Positions 1 through 13,127 are shown, counted from the stretch's first letter. The stretch is 64,000 nt of DNA from Eudasyphora cyanicolor (GCA_963930755.1 OZ005735.1:241670394-241734393), one strand, 5' to 3'. The notes: generated from the letters alone by a model not told the origin. A program made the numbers and translations.

Positions 1-119
1 TTGGCCAACTATGTAGACGTTTGATCTGCTTAAATCCCAATTCGTGACCAGTCAGGCCTTTTTAAGCAGAATAGGTAATATGAACTCAAGCGTACATACC
101 AAAATTCAGATTAAACTGT

Positions 120-380
120 TAGGAAAATAAAATTTCTGAATTTCAAATGAAGAATTTCGAATTTCAATTGACGAATTCTGGAATTTAAATGAAAAATTCT
201 GAATTTCTATTAAAGAGTTCTGAATTTCAAAAGGAAATGCTTAATTTCATTTGACTAGTTCAGTATTTCAAAAATGGCAAATCTAAATTTCAATTGATGA
301 GTTCTGAATTTTACATCGAAAATCTGAATTTCAATTGACAATCACTGAATTTCAACTGATCTTTTCTGAATTACACTGGA
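120..380. repeat. Degenerate tandem repeat of about 25-27 bp
   Basis: About ten imperfect units built on GAATTTCAATTGACGAATTC-like sequence follow one another here. Units vary by substitution and small indels. No reading frame persists. It is a simple AT-rich minisatellite different from the TATAGAAAATTT arrays further on. Confidence 0.6.
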
Positions 381-796
381 AAATAGTGTAGTGTGCAAAT
401 AAAAACATACAAATATTGAAAAACTACGTTTTCGTCTAAAGTTATTGGAATATTATAAAACTTACTTATTTTGCAATAAATAGCTTCATCCGAATTGGTA
501 AACTTACCTAAAAGCAAAGAAAAAAAATTAATAATAAGAATTTATTTCATAATTTGGATACAAGTATTATAGATAAAATATACTTTTATACAAATGTCTT
601 CTACAAAAATACTATTTTGAAAAAAAAAGAAAAAAATACATTTTTAAGGGACAATTAAAACATTAACATCCAGACAAATTGTTGCTTTGTAGGAAATGTT
701 TACGTACTGGCGTCTTTTGAGACGAGGGAATCGAAACTGCATTAATTTTTTTTTTAAAAACTTTCCTTTAAAGAAATCGGCTTAATTTCGGCTAAA
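381..796. other. AT-rich sequence without recognised feature
   Basis: Very A+T-rich with several A runs near 620-640. I see no coding frame, no repeat unit and no terminal inverted repeats. Confidence 0.5.
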
Positions 797-1444
797 TAAA
801 TTAATTTCAACGATATTCTGTATAGAAATTCAAAATGTTGATTTTCGGACAAATTTTCTGAAAAAATTTCAATTGTATTGAATTATGTATATATTTCTAA
901 AAAAGCAATTTTCACAAAATTTTCTATAAAAATTAAATTTTGACGAATTTTCTATAAAGATTCAATTAGACGAAATTTCCAGAAAAAATTAAATTTCTAC
1001 GTTTGATCTTTGAAGAACTTTTGGACTTAATTTAAAAGAAACACAGTTTAGAGAAATGTATGAAATTTTTATTTGAGCCGATAGAACGGTCTATGTTTAA
1101 AGATGATTTCATGTAAATGTTGACCGCGGCTTTGCCTCAAATGCATACGCTAGTTCCAATTTTGGCATACTCTCTCGAACGTAACGAAATTTTCTATAAA
1201 AATTTAATTCTAACAATTAATACAATTTCTATGAAATATTCTATAACAATGCGACAAAATTTCTATAAAACTTAAGTCGACGACATTTTCTTGAAAAATA
1301 TTAATTTCGACAAAAACCTTGGAAATTGTATAAATTCAAGTATATTTTCTATAAAAATGCTTAAACGATTGTTGTTTTGAAAAACTGCAACTTCGATGAA
1401 AATTTTTCGAAAAATCCCAAAAATTGGATTTCGTTAAAATTTTT

Positions 1445-2440
1445 TGGAATAATGTAATTTCGTTGAACAAAATGCTTTTAATTATTAATTTTGACAAAGT
1501 TTTCTATAAAAACTAAATTTCAGCGACATTTTTATACAAATTTAAAAAATTATATTTTTTAGAATTTTTTTAAAAAAAATATTTTTTGAATAATATAATT
1601 TCGTTGAACAAAATGCTTCTATTTATTAATTTCGACAAAGTTTTCTATAAAAACTAAATTTCAGCTAAATTTTTATACAAATTTAATTTTGACAAAAATT
1701 ATATTTTTTAGAATTTTTTTAAAAAAAATATTTTTTGAATAATATAATTTCGTTGAACAAAATGCTTCTATTTATTAATTTCGACAAAGTTTTCTATAAA
1801 ACCTACATTTCAGCAAAATTTTTATACAAATTTTATTTCGACAAAAATTCTATTTTTTAGAATTTTTTTAATAAACTGCATTTTCTACGAAATTTCTTTA
1901 TAAAAAATATTTTTTGAATAATGTAATTTCGTTGAACAAAATGCTTCTATTTATTAATTTCGAAAAAGTTTTCTATAAAAACTAAATTTCAGAAATTTTT
2001 ATACAAATTTTATTTCTACAAAAATTCTATTTTTTCGAAATTTTTTTAATAAACTGCATTTTGTAGGAATTTTCTTTAAAAAAATATTTTTTGAATAATG
2101 TAATTTCGTTGAACAAAATGCTTCTATTTATTAATTTCGACAAAGTTTTCTATAAAAACTAAATTTTAGCGAAATTTTTATACACATTTTATTTCGACAA
2201 AAATTCTATTTTTTAGAATTTTTTAATATAACTGCATTTTCTAGGAATTTTCTTTAAAAAAATATTTTTTGAATAATGTAATTTCGTTGAATAAAATGCT
2301 TCTATTTATTAATTTCGACAAAGTTTTATATAAAAACTAAATTTTTATACAAATTTTATTTCGACAAAAATTCTATTTTTTAGAATTTTTTTAATAAACT
2401 GCATTTTCTAAAATTTTTTTTAAAAAAAAATAATTTTTCC
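1445..2440. repeat. Higher-order tandem repeat, about 178-bp units
   Basis: The marker CGTTGAACAAAATGCTT (once with T for C) recurs at about 1461, 1602, 1751, 1930, 2107 and 2285. The spacings are 141, 149, 179, 177 and 178 bp. The last three units agree closely and the first two have internal deletions, as expected for recent unequal crossover inside the older array. Confidence 0.85.
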
Positions 2441-3225
2441 TGTTTTCTATAAAAATGCAATATGACGAAATTTTTTTTAGCAATTCCGTCTTCTGCTATA
2501 TAAAAATTTATTTTGGCATTTTTTTTTCGAAAATTACAATTTTAGACGAAATTTTCTAATAAAAATTCAATTTTGACGAAATTTTCTGTAATTTTCAACT
2601 GCAAAATTTAATTTTTGTATAAAAATTAAAAAAAAATATTTTCGGCGATTTGTTTTATATAATAATCTTTTTTAAAAAAATTCTTAAATAATTTTGACTA
2701 ACCTTTTACTGTTTTCTATCAATTTTTTTTCGAAAAAGTGGATTTTGGACAAAATTTTCTAGAAATAAGAATTTTTCTAATAAAAATTCAATTTCTACGA
2801 GTTTTCTTTAAAAAAAAAATATTTTTTTCCAGTTTTCTATAAAAATGCAATATGACGAAATTTTCCTTAGCAATTCCGTCTTCTGCTATATAAACATTTA
2901 CTTTGGAAATTTTTTTTCGAAAAATACAATTTTAGACGAAGTTTTCTAATACAAATTCAATTTCGACGAAATTTTCTGTAATTTTCAACGAAATTGCAGC
3001 TTTGGCAAACTTTTTTATAAAAAATTTAATTTTTGTATAAAAATGAAAAAAAAATATTTTCGGTGATTTGTTTTATATAATATTCTTTTTTAAAAAAATT
3101 CTTTATTATGATTTAATTTTGACTAACATTTTATTGTTTTCTATCAATTTTTTTTCGAAAAACTGAATTTTGGACAAAATTGTCTATAAATACAAATTTT
3201 TCTAATAAACATTAAATTTCTACGA
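2440..3225. repeat. Direct duplication with about 390-bp period
   Basis: The string TATGACGAAATTTT followed by AGCAATTCCGTCTTCTGC occurs at 2461 and again at 2851. The similarity continues through the following 370 bases, including ATATTTTCGGYGATTTG near 2640 and 3057. Two copies only. Confidence 0.8.
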
Positions 3226-3480
3226 AATTTTCTATAATTTTTAACGAAATTGTAGCTTTGACTAACTTTTCAATTCAATTCAATTTCCTAGAAAAATTAT
3301 AAATAAAATTAATTTTGGCGAATTAATCTATAAAAATCTAATTTCGAATAAATTTTCTAAAAATTCTATATTTAAGAAATTTTTTAATATACGTAATTTC
3401 ATTTCGACCAATTTCCTATAAAAAAATATTCTTTTTTATAGTTTTCTAAAAAAAAAATGCAATTTCTACGAAATTTTCTA

Positions 3481-5775
3481 TAATTACACAGTGCGATAAA
3501 ATAAACTCAAGTTGAGAAGCAATGACTATTTTACTATTTTTCCTGTAGGTCTTGTCGAGTAAAACACGAATCTTTTTTTGGAATTCCCAAAATCAGGATT
3601 TACGGGTAAAAAAACGAACTGCTTTGGAATTACCCTCCAAATAAAACTAAACTCGTGTCTTAGATTAAAAAAACTTAATTTTCTACTTTTGACTTTATAA
3701 ATCGTCCAAATGGCAATACCTCGTCATTTTTGGCAACATGGCCTTGAGGCCACATTTTATTTGGGCCTACACTAGGAATAGTATGGTAAATCTTCCATCT
3801 GATTCGACTTCAGCGATTTGGCTTTTAAATATTATGAACTGACCAAAATTCGAAATGTCAGTCCATGGTGTGATACAGCACAAGGAACTTTTCCGATCAG
3901 ACGTCTTGACGCTATAGAGAAAACATTTTCCACAGGATTGACTGATATGTAAGCACTTACATTTTAGATAGTCTAAAACATTTTTCCTAATGTAAATGGG
4001 TCATTACGGTCCATGTGTTGATACAGCTCCCATATAAAGGCCCCCTTCCGATTTTAGTTTTTGAAAAAATTTAAATAAAATCTTTGACCTCGAGCTTGAC
4101 TATTTATTGGCTATTAATTCATATCAAAAGGTCGAATAAAAACAAATTCTAATAAAATATTTTCTAATAAAATCTTTTTCTAATTTTCTGGTAACTGTGC
4201 TTAAGCGTTGTGCCGATTTAGAAAGTTTTAGATTCCTTGTATTACATAAATTAATATTAAAATAAAAGCTCAGAAATGTTTATTACTAAAAGGGATTCAC
4301 TGGAAGAAAAATATATTTTACAAAATATTAAGAATTTGTATTTTAGGAATAAGTGAAATTAGGACTGTGGCACAATGACATTTCATTTTTGACCACTGTG
4401 CAAGGGGAGGAGAAAATCATTGCATTGCATGTTTACAAAACAAAAATTTTATATATAAAAAAAATAGTTTGAACTCTCGTTGAACGATCTTGACCGAGAG
4501 CAGTGAACTAAGGACGGTCATTTTGGAATATTTCTAATTACTTAATTTAATTTTCATTTAAAATGTCAATTACTGTTTGTTTTTAATGTTAGAGAGAGAA
4601 AGAGAGAGAAATATGTTGTTGTCGTTGTTAAATGTCTTTAAAGACATGTTAGATAAATCTAAATCTAATTTGCCTTCCACAAGTTTAATTGGCATTTCGG
4701 TTGTTTCAAATTAATTGGAATTGCTTTATTATGTATCATTATTATAATTATTTGATTAACAATTTTTTTGATAACAAAAAAAAACATATATATTCCCCAT
4801 TGATATAGAATTAAGCTTGGGGAATAAACCATTTTTTTTTTATTAAAAACCAACAAAAAAATTTTAGCAAAAAATTCCAGTATTCCGCGTAAAATCCAAT
4901 TTCATTAAAGCGCGAAACAATCTGTGTCTGTCCGTCCGAACAACGACCAATAAAGTCAGTCAGTCAATGCTAAAGCTCTTAAAGCCGAGAGAATCTAGAA
5001 TAGAATTCCTGCTTAAACCGTTAATACTACTTTCTACAAGTTTGACGTTTTAGGTCGTTTCGTTCAATTGGTCTTTACGGCATTTGTTGTTTTGTTTTGT
5101 TTGTTTGTTCATTTCCAGATCCTATTCAGACAATTGAACGAGAAGTGAGACTCTCAGCACGCCAATAACACAACATTGTTGCGTGTTATTGATTTTTCTA
5201 CACGATGACTTGTGGGATGAATCGATCGATGGATGGATGAATGGATGGCGGCAGGGAGTTCATACTAGAGGGGGATTGTTCCGACTTATGTTACGTTCAC
5301 ATGCGATGATCAGCTGTTTCTATTTCGATTTTGTGTGCCGTGTTAATTGTTGTATAGTTCACCATGACAACGATTGTGTCTCGATTTTTGCTATTCTCTA
5401 ATGGGAAACTACACAATCATGTTTGAGGTGAAAAATGTAGAATGCGGGTATGAATAAACCGATACTCGTAGACCGTAGACCGGAGGTTGGAACACATATT
5501 CAGAACGAAAAAATCCGGGTGTGACGCAACAAAGACATTTGAATGCGTCATAAAGACAAATGATCATTTAGCCATAGGTGGTACTCTAATGTTGTGCTTT
5601 TGTTTATTTGCATTTTCAGATCGACTGAGGGGACATGTTCCCTAGGAACATATGTACATATAAAAAAATTTTTAATCAAATTGAAAATCCTAGGAAAAAG
5701 ATAATGTAGGTTTTGTTAAATGTTTGCCAACTGCAAGTGTCATTGATCAAAAATATATTCAATTAATGATTTTGT
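3481..5775. other. Unique AT-rich intergenic or intronic stretch
   Basis: No coding gene is supported. A 72-codon open frame at 5183-5401 runs through a GATG-type simple repeat and has no recognisable domain. Part of 3840-4110 carries the phrase GATACAGCTCCCATATAAA, which resembles the internal unit of GTCY family B and may be a very old fragment. A short AG-rich tract lies near 4590-4612. Confidence 0.5.
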
Positions 5776-5799
5776 AAACAAAAGACTTAAGAAACGAAC
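5776..5799 (+). other. 24-bp dispersed motif, copy 1
   Basis: Contains the core CAAAAGACTTAAG and ends in AAACGAAC. It matches the consensus of eight copies at every position. The flanks do not resemble those of other copies. Function unknown. Confidence 0.7.
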
Positions 5800-6689
5800 C
5801 TGATTTATATGACAGATCTCACTTAGAAATTAATTTTTTTTCTAGTAATATTTTTTTGTAGAAATATTTTTTTTTTAGAAAAATTCGTCGAATTTCAGTT
5901 TTTGGAATTTGCATTATTTTGAAAACTTCGCAAAGTTGAATTTGTTCTAGAAAATTTTGTTGAATTTCAGTTTTATAGAAATTTCGACGAAATTTAAAAT
6001 TTTGCTAAATATGTAATTTTTATAGAAAATTTTGTTGAAATTTGAATTTTCCAGAATATTGCATTGTTTGTAGAAAAGTGCGTCAAAGTTGCAATTTCGT
6101 TGAAAATTATAGAAAGTTTCGTCAAAATGGATATTTTATTAGAACATTTCGTCAAAATTGAACATTTATATAAAACTCGTCCATAATTTAATTTTCGAAA
6201 AAATTGTCGAAATTACATTTTTATAGAAAATTCGGAAAACTACTCGAAATAGAAATTCCTCGAAAATAAAAGATATTAAAAAATTTCTTAAAAATAAAAT
6301 GTTTAGAAAAAATTTGTTCTTATGTTTGTTATTACTATCGAGTTCGAATTTGAGATCCTTGTTTTTGTTTTCGTACACACAAAACTTCGTTATAGAAAGC
6401 TTCGTCAAAATTACATTTTTATTCGAAAATTTCATCGAATTTGCACATTTATATAGAAAATTTGGTCAAATTGCATTTTATAGAAAATTTTGTAGAAATT
6501 GTTTATTTTCTAGAAAATTTCAAAGATTGCAATGTCTACGAAATATCGAAGTATTTTTATAGAAAAATTTGGCGAAATTGCATTTTTATAGAAAATACAA
6601 CAGAAAGTGTATTTTTTTACAAAAAAATGTGTCAAAGTTTAAATTTTATACAAAAAATTTCGTACAAATTGATTTTATAGAAATTTGTT

Positions 6690-7930
6690 ACTAGGAAATT
6701 TCTTCGAAATTCCATTTTTATAGAAACTTTCTTCAAAATTACATTCTTATAGAAAATATCGTCAAAATTGCCTTATTATAAAAATTTTTTTTTAATTTTT
6801 TCGATTTTTTCTAGAAAATATCGAAGAAATTTCACTTTTCTTTAAAATTTCATCCGACTGCATTTTTACTAAAACAAATCCTTGAAATTACATTTGCAGA
6901 AAAAAAATTATTGTAATTGCATTTTGATGCAAAAGAAAAAAAATAATAAACTTTGAAAAATATTTATCGAAATTGAAGTTTTTTTCAAAAAAAATATCAA
7001 ATTGCATTTGTATATACAATTTCGTCGAAGTTGCTGTTTAAGACAATGTCGGCAAAATGATTTTTTTTTGAAAATTTCGTATAAATTGCTTTTTTTTCTA
7101 AAAAATTTCATCGGAATTGAATTTTTATAGACAATTTCATAGGCGTCATATTTTTATAGATAACATCGCCGAAATTAATTTATCATAGAAAATTCGTCGA
7201 AAGTGATTTATATTAAAAAATTTCGTAAAAATAGAATTCTTAAAAAATGTCGTCCAAATTAAATATTTTTAAAATAATTCTCCGATATTAAATTTTTATA
7301 AAAAATTTCGTTGAAATTAAATTTTTATTAGAGAAAAATACATTTATATAGAAAAATACAGCAAATGTATTTTTTCTAAAAAAACTGTATTTTTATAGAA
7401 AATGTATCAAAATTAAAATTTTATACAAAACATTTCGTGCAAATTGATTTTTTTCTAAAAAATTTCATAGAAATTTTTTATTAGGAAATTTCTTCGAAAT
7501 TGCATTTTTATAGAAACTTTCTTCAAAATTACATTCTTATAGAAAATTTCGTCAAAACTGCCTTATTATAAAAAAATTATTTAATTTTTTCGATTTTTTC
7601 TAGAAAATATCGAAGAAATTTCACGTTTCTTTAAAATTTCATCCGAGTTTGCATTTGTAGTAAAACAAATCCTTGAAATTAAATTCTTCGAAAAAATGTT
7701 ATTGTTGCAATTGCATTTTGATGCAAAAGAAAAAAATAATAAACTTTGAAAAATATTTATCAAAATAGATTTTTTTTTTTCAAAAAAATGTCAAATTGCA
7801 TTTTTCGTCGAAGTTGTTTTTTTAAGACAATTTCGGCATAATGATTTTGTTTTTAAAATTTCGTATAAATTGATTTTTTTCTAAAAAATTTAATCGAAAT
7901 TGAATTTTTATAGAAAATTTCATAGACATT
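6690..7930. repeat. Direct segmental duplication, period about 792 bp
   Basis: The block beginning TTCTTCGAAATTSCATTTTT near 6700 repeats near 7492. It includes the marker GCATTTTGATGCAAAAGAAA at 6918 and 7711. Related pieces recur near 8690 and 8885. This is large-scale reduplication inside the array. Confidence 0.75.
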
Positions 7931-8129
7931 GAATCTTATAGAAAATTTCATAGACATAGAATTTTCATTGATAAATTCGTCGAAATGAATTTTTATAGAA
8001 AATTTGTCGAAAGTGATTATATTCCAAAATTTCGTAAAAATACAATTCTTAAAAAATTTCGCCCAAATTAAATGTTTTTAAAATAATTCCCCGAAATTTA
8101 ATTTTTATAAAAAATTTCATTGAAATTAA

Positions 8130-9850
8130 ATTTTTACTAGAAATTTAAAAAAAAAATTCGTGTAAATTGCTTTTTCTAAAAAAAAGTGTCTCGATTTTTA
8201 AAGAAATATCTTCAAAATGACACTTTCTTTAGACAATTTCGTAATTTTTATGGAAATATCCGCCAAATTTGTATTTTTTGTAAACCATTTTTTTCATCGT
8301 CCGAATTTGCTTTTACCAAAAAACCTCCTTGAAAATTATTTTTTCAAAGAAATGTCGTAATTGCAGATACTTAACTCTTTATTAAAAAATCGCCGAAATT
8401 TAATTTTTCGAAAAAGTTGATCGTATTTGCAGTTTTTCAAAAAAAAGTCTAATATGAATTTGGAATAAAATTTGACGATGTTGTGTTTTTTGTAGAAAAT
8501 TTCGACAAAATTTATTTCAAATTTGCCGAAATTTTTTTTTATAAAATTTCCTCGAAGCATTTTCCACGAAATTTCGACGTATTTTTATAGAAAAATTTTG
8601 TGAAAATGCATTTTTATAGTTTGCATTTTTACTAAAAAAATCTTTGAAATTAAATTTTTCGAAAAAAATTTGTTGTAATTGCAATTATATGCAAAAGAAA
8701 AAATTAATAAACTTTGAGAAATATTTATCGAAGCTGATTTTTTTTTTCAAAAAAATGCCAAATTGCATTTTTATATACAATTTTGTCGATGTTGTTTTTA
8801 AGACAATTTCGGTAAAATACTTTTTTTGTCATCGAAATTGAATTTTTATAGAAAATTTCAAGGCATAGTTGTTGTTGTAATTGCATTTTTATGCAAAAGA
8901 AAAAAATAATAATCTTTGAAAAATATTTATGGAAACTGAATTTTTATTTCCAAAAAATGTCAAATTGCTTTTTTATATACAATTTCGTTGAAGTTGTTTT
9001 TTTAAGACAATTTCGGCAAAATATTTTTTTTTTGAAAATTTCGTCGAATTTGATTTTTTTCTAAAAATTTTCATCTTCAATTTCGATGACAATTTTTAGA
9101 AAAAAATTTATAGAAAATTTCATAGACATAGATTTTTTATAGATAAATTCACCGAAATTAATTTTTTATAGAAAATTCGTCGAAGGTTTTGTAAAAATAG
9201 AATTCATAAAAAATTCTTAAAAATTTAAATGTTTTTAAAATAATTCTCGAAATTAAACTTTTATAAAAATAGCATTGAAATTAAATTTCTATTAGAAATT
9301 AAAAAAAAAAATTCGTGTAAATTGATTTTTCTAAAAAATTTCATAGATTTTTAAGGAAATATCTTCAAAATTACACTTTTTTTAGACAGCTTCGTCGAAA
9401 TAACATAATTATAAAAAATTGCGTCTCAATTGTATTTTTATGGAAATTTCCGCCAAATTTGCATTATTTGTAAATGATTTTTTTCATCGTCCGAATTTGC
9501 ATTTTACCAAAAAACTTCCTTAAACATTAATTTTTCGAAAAATGTCTTTATTGCAGATACTTAACTCTTTATTAAAAACTCGTCGAAATTTAATTTTTCG
9601 AAAAAGCCGATCAAATTTGCAGTTTTTTCCAAAAAAGTTAATATTAATTTTGAATAAAATTTGACAGAGTTGTGTTTTTTGTAGAAAATTTCGACAAAAA
9701 TCAACTTTTTTCTAAAAAATTTCTTCGAAACTGCTATTTTATTTCAAATTTGCCGAAATAGTTTTTTTTATAAAATTTCCTCGAAGCATTATCTACGAAA
9801 TTTCGACGTATTTTTATAGAAAAATTTTGCGAAAATGCATTATTATAGAA
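8130..9850. repeat. Direct segmental duplication, period about 1.19 kb
   Basis: The block containing GCAGATACTTAACTCTTTAT (8364 and 9553) and GTTGTGTTTTTTGTAGAAAA (8479 and 9669) occurs twice in the same order. The second copy carries a few dozen extra bases near 9700. Confidence 0.75.
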
Positions 9851-9879
9851 AAAATTACAGAAAGTGCATTTTTTCTAAT

Positions 9880-11975
9880 AAAAAGGTTTTTATAGAAAAT
9901 GTGTCAAAATTCAATTTTTGTAAAAAAAATTTTAGAAACTTTCTTCGAAGAATTTTCTACGAAATTTCGACGTATTTTTATAGAAAAATTTGGCGAAATT
10001 GCATTTTTGTAGAAAATATATTTTTATAGAAAATGTTTCAAAATTTAATTTTTATAAAAAATGTTGTGGATATTTCTTTGTTTTTAGAAAATTCCATTAT
10101 AAAATTATTTTTTTTTACATAATTTCATCAAAATTCCACTTTTATAGAAAATTTTGTTAAAATTACATTATTATATTATATTTTACACAATTTCTTCCAA
10201 TTTAAATTTCTATAAAAATACCGCTGAAATCAAATTAAATATAAAACGTCGAAAAAATTTTTTTTAAACAAAATTTCTTCGAAATTAAGTTTATCAAATA
10301 CAATTTCGAAATTCAATTTCTTCTGGAAAATTTCAACGAAATTCAATTTTTGTGGCAAATTTCTTCGAAATTTATTTTTTTTGGAAATTGAAATAATTAA
10401 TTTCTTTGAAATTATTTTTATACCCTCACTTTAGTGTGACGAGGGTATATATCATTTGCTACGGAAAAAAGTGTAACAAGTCGAAGGAGTGACCTAAGAC
10501 CCCAAGTATGTTCGGAGGAAATCCGTTTTGGGTCATTTTAAGTCGAATGAGCAATGTCCGTCCGTCTGTCTGTCTGTCTGTCTGTCTGCTGGCTGGTGCG
10601 CACGATAACTCTCGAAAAGAGTAACCGATTGACCTCAAATTTGGTATGTGGTAATATTTTTTTCTATCTCCGGCTAAGTTCGAAGATGGGCCATATTGGT
10701 CCACTCCTTCTAGTACCTCCCCCACAAAGGGTTAAAATGTTGTGAAATATTGATTCTTTAATAACTGCTATACTACTTATTCGAATCTTTTGAAATTCCA
10801 CACATAGTATTAGCTTATTAGTCGTTATCAACTCGAGAAAAATGAGCGAAGTCGCCACGTCCCTTTTGGTACCTCCCACACAAAGGTACCTTTTTGCACC
10901 AAAAGTTAACAGCTTATAACATTAAAAGCAGTGTATAAAAATACTTGAAATTTTGTACAGTGTAATGTTTTTATAGTGTCTATAGCCCTGTGAAAAATGG
11001 GCGTTATTGCCACGCCCCTCTTTGTACCTCCCACACAAAATGCCCAAATCATACCGCAATTTAATGTCTCATAACGTGTATACCAGTGCACATAAATGCT
11101 TATAAGTCGGTACAGTGCAATGAATTTAAAGTATCTAATGTTCAGCAAAAAAAAAGGTGTATTTGATAAACCCCTTCTGGTACCTCCCACACAAATTGAC
11201 AGAATAATTCGAGTAATATTCAATATTACATTACTCACAAAGTGAGGGTATACCTTAGTCGGTTTACCCGACTGAAACTTTCTTACTTGTTTTTTTCTAA
11301 CATATTTCATATATTAGGAACATTTTGTATAAATCGCCTAATTGAAAGTGAATTTTTTCTAAAAAAAAAAGTTTTTATAGAAAATGTGAAATTATTTTTT
11401 TTCTAACATATTACATATATAAGGAACATTTCGTATAAATCGCCTAATTGAAAGTGAATTTTTTCTAAAAAAAAAGTTTTTACAGAAAATTAAATTTTTG
11501 TAAAAAAAATTTGGAAATTTTCTTCGAAGAATTTTCTACGAAATTTCGACGTATTTTTATAGAAAAATTTGGCAAAATTGCATTTTTTTAGAAACTATTT
11601 TTTTCTAAAAAAATGTATTTTTATAGAAAATGTGTCAAAATTTAATTTTTATAAAAAATGTTGTGGAAATTTCTTTGTTTTTAGAAAATTCCACTATAAA
11701 ATTATTTTTTTTACATAATTTCATCAAAATTCTTTTATAGAAAATTTTGTTAAATTATTTAATTGAAAATTCATTTTTTTCACAATTTCTTCCAATTTAA
11801 AATACCGCTGAAATTAAATTAAATACTCGTATAAAACGACGAAATAATTTTTTTATACAAAATTTCTTCGAAATTAAGTTTATAAAATACAATTTCGAAA
11901 CTTAATTTCTTCTGGAAAATTTCTTCAATTTTTTTTTTTTTTGGAAATTAAATTAATTAATTTCTTTGAAATTAT
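9880..11975. repeat. Direct duplication now split by a transposon
   Basis: Sequence at about 9880-10418 is repeated at about 11490-11975, for example GTTGTGGAWATTTCTTTG near 10064 and 11660. The family A element at 10419-11290 sits between the copies. A tandem pair of about 96 bp (11296-11391 and 11392-11487) lies just after it. Confidence 0.7.
10419..11290 (+). mobile_element. GTCY family A element, copy A1 (HINE/mini-me-like)
   Basis: It starts at TATACCCTCACTTTAGTGTG, which folds back on GAGGGTATA. It carries a GTCC/GTCT tract at 10557-10588 and then the conserved GATAACTCTCGAAA. Units with the phrase TTTTGGTACCTCCCACACAA repeat about every 155 bp. It ends with a hairpin (AGTCGG-TTTAC-CCGACT) followed by TTTCTTACTTGTTTT. 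There is no coding capacity. The neighbouring duplicate near 11970-11998 preserves an uninterrupted T run, consistent with insertion into a T tract without target duplication. Assignment to Helitron-related non-autonomous elements is by architecture only. Confidence 0.7.
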
Positions 11976-12023
11976 TTTTTTTCTAACATATTTCATATAT
12001 AAGGAACATTTCGTAGAAATCTA

Positions 12024-12230
12024 ATGGCGAATTCTTTTCTGCAAAAAAGTGCAACATTTTCATTGCCCTTTTTCCGAAAACGGCACTTTTGTGATACTTT
12101 TTTGAAATTTGGTAATTTAGTTACTCGAATTTAGCACAACTAAAATTACAAAAAAGCGATATTATAGAGCAGTTTTCGGAAAAAGAGCAAAGCAAGTGTT
12201 GCACTTTTTTTGCAGAAAAGAATTCGCCAT
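12024..12230. mobile_element. MITE with about 33-bp terminal inverted repeats, TAA target duplication
   Basis: The left end TGGCGAATTCTTTTCTGCAA is matched inverted by the right end, which closes with GAATTCGCCA. The arms stay complementary for about 33 bp and again around the GTTTTCGG/CCGAAAAC inner segment. Flanks read CTAA before and TAAC after, so TAA is a plausible 3-bp target duplication, as made by PIF/Harbinger transposases. It is non-coding. Confidence 0.7.
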
Positions 12231-12496
12231 AACTGATTTTTTAGAACATTTTTCAAGAAAATTTTGAAGAAATGTCACTTCTTTGAAATTTCGTTGAATT
12301 GTATTTTTTTTTTAGAAAATTTCATTGAAAATTTTCATGTAAATTGCAATTGGAAAAATTTTTTGAATTTAATAGAAAGTTTTTCAACGAAAATTTTCGT
12401 CTAAATTGCATTTTGACAAAAAAAATTTTGCATTTTTTAGAAAGTTTCGAATAAATTGACTTTTTTTGAAAATTTCGTCAAAATTGCATTTCTTTC

Positions 12497-12545
12497 TGGC
12501 GAATTTGTTTCTGCAAAAAAGTGCAACATTTCTCTTGTTGCAATA
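12497..12545 (+). mobile_element. Solo end of the same MITE family
   Basis: The sequence TGGCGAATTTGTTTCTGCAA followed by AAAAGTGCAACATTTC matches the left arm of the MITE at 12024. No matching right arm follows, so this is a truncated copy. Confidence 0.55.
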
Positions 12546-13127
12546 GGCTGGGAAAATTGGAGCAAAGCTTAATTCGACGGAGCAAAAATTTCTTTTTTAT
12601 AGAGAATTTTAACAAAAGGGAAAGGAATTTTTTCTAGAAAGTGTGCAATTTTGACATAATTTTTTCAAGAAAATATCTCAGAATTTCTATTTTTATAAAA
12701 AAAATTGGAGAAACTGCATTTTTCGAGACAATTACTTTGAAACTGAATTCACTTTTCTGAAAAATGTCGCCGAAATTCCATTTTTCTAGAAAATTTATTC
12801 TAAATTGTTTAATAGACAATTTTATTTTTTTCTAGAAATTTTTCAATAAAAATCATCAATCTAGAAATTTTTCAAGAGAAATTATTTTTCTAGAAAAATT
12901 TTGTACTCATTATGAATATTGTTGTCAAAACTACATTTAAATCGAAAACTTTGTGAAAATTTTAGTTTTTTTTGTAAAAAGTAACGACAACTTTATGTAT
13001 ATAATTCGCTGGTTTTTATTTTTGTCAAGATAAAATTTTTATGGAAACAATTTTCAATATTACATTCTTTCAGAAAATTTTTTCGAAATTCCACATTTTA
13101 GAAAATTTTCTAAAAAAAAATCGACAG

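Larger units (their letters stand above)
797..3480 (-). repeat. Degenerate array of about 30-bp AT-rich units, minus orientation
   Basis: The stretch is built from variants of AAATTTTCTATAAAAATT followed by CAATTTCGACG. Read on the minus strand this is the same unit as the plus-oriented array at 5.86-13.1 kb (TTTTTATAGAAAATTTCGTC). Units are heavily diverged and of unequal length, so it is an old array. Two higher-order duplications lie inside it and are listed separately. Such arrays are known to me from calyptrate fly genomes; I cannot name a family. Confidence 0.7.
5856..13110 (+). repeat. Degenerate array of about 30-bp AT-rich units, plus orientation
   Basis: The region is dominated by variants of TTTTTATAGAAAATTTCGTC followed by GAAATTGCA. 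Many short open frames cross it only because the unit is poor in stops in some frames; none encodes a protein I recognise. Larger internal duplications show repeated unequal exchange. The array is interrupted by a GTCY family A element at 10419-11290 and a MITE at 12024-12230. Confidence 0.75.

Noticed and set aside
10557..10588. GTCY tract as an ordinary isolated microsatellite
   Set aside because: It recurs at the same internal position in each family A, B and C copy, so it is part of the element.
10906..11310. 134-codon frame with repeated CVGGTKRG peptides
   Set aside because: It is the family A internal unit (GTACCTCCCACACA) read on the minus strand.
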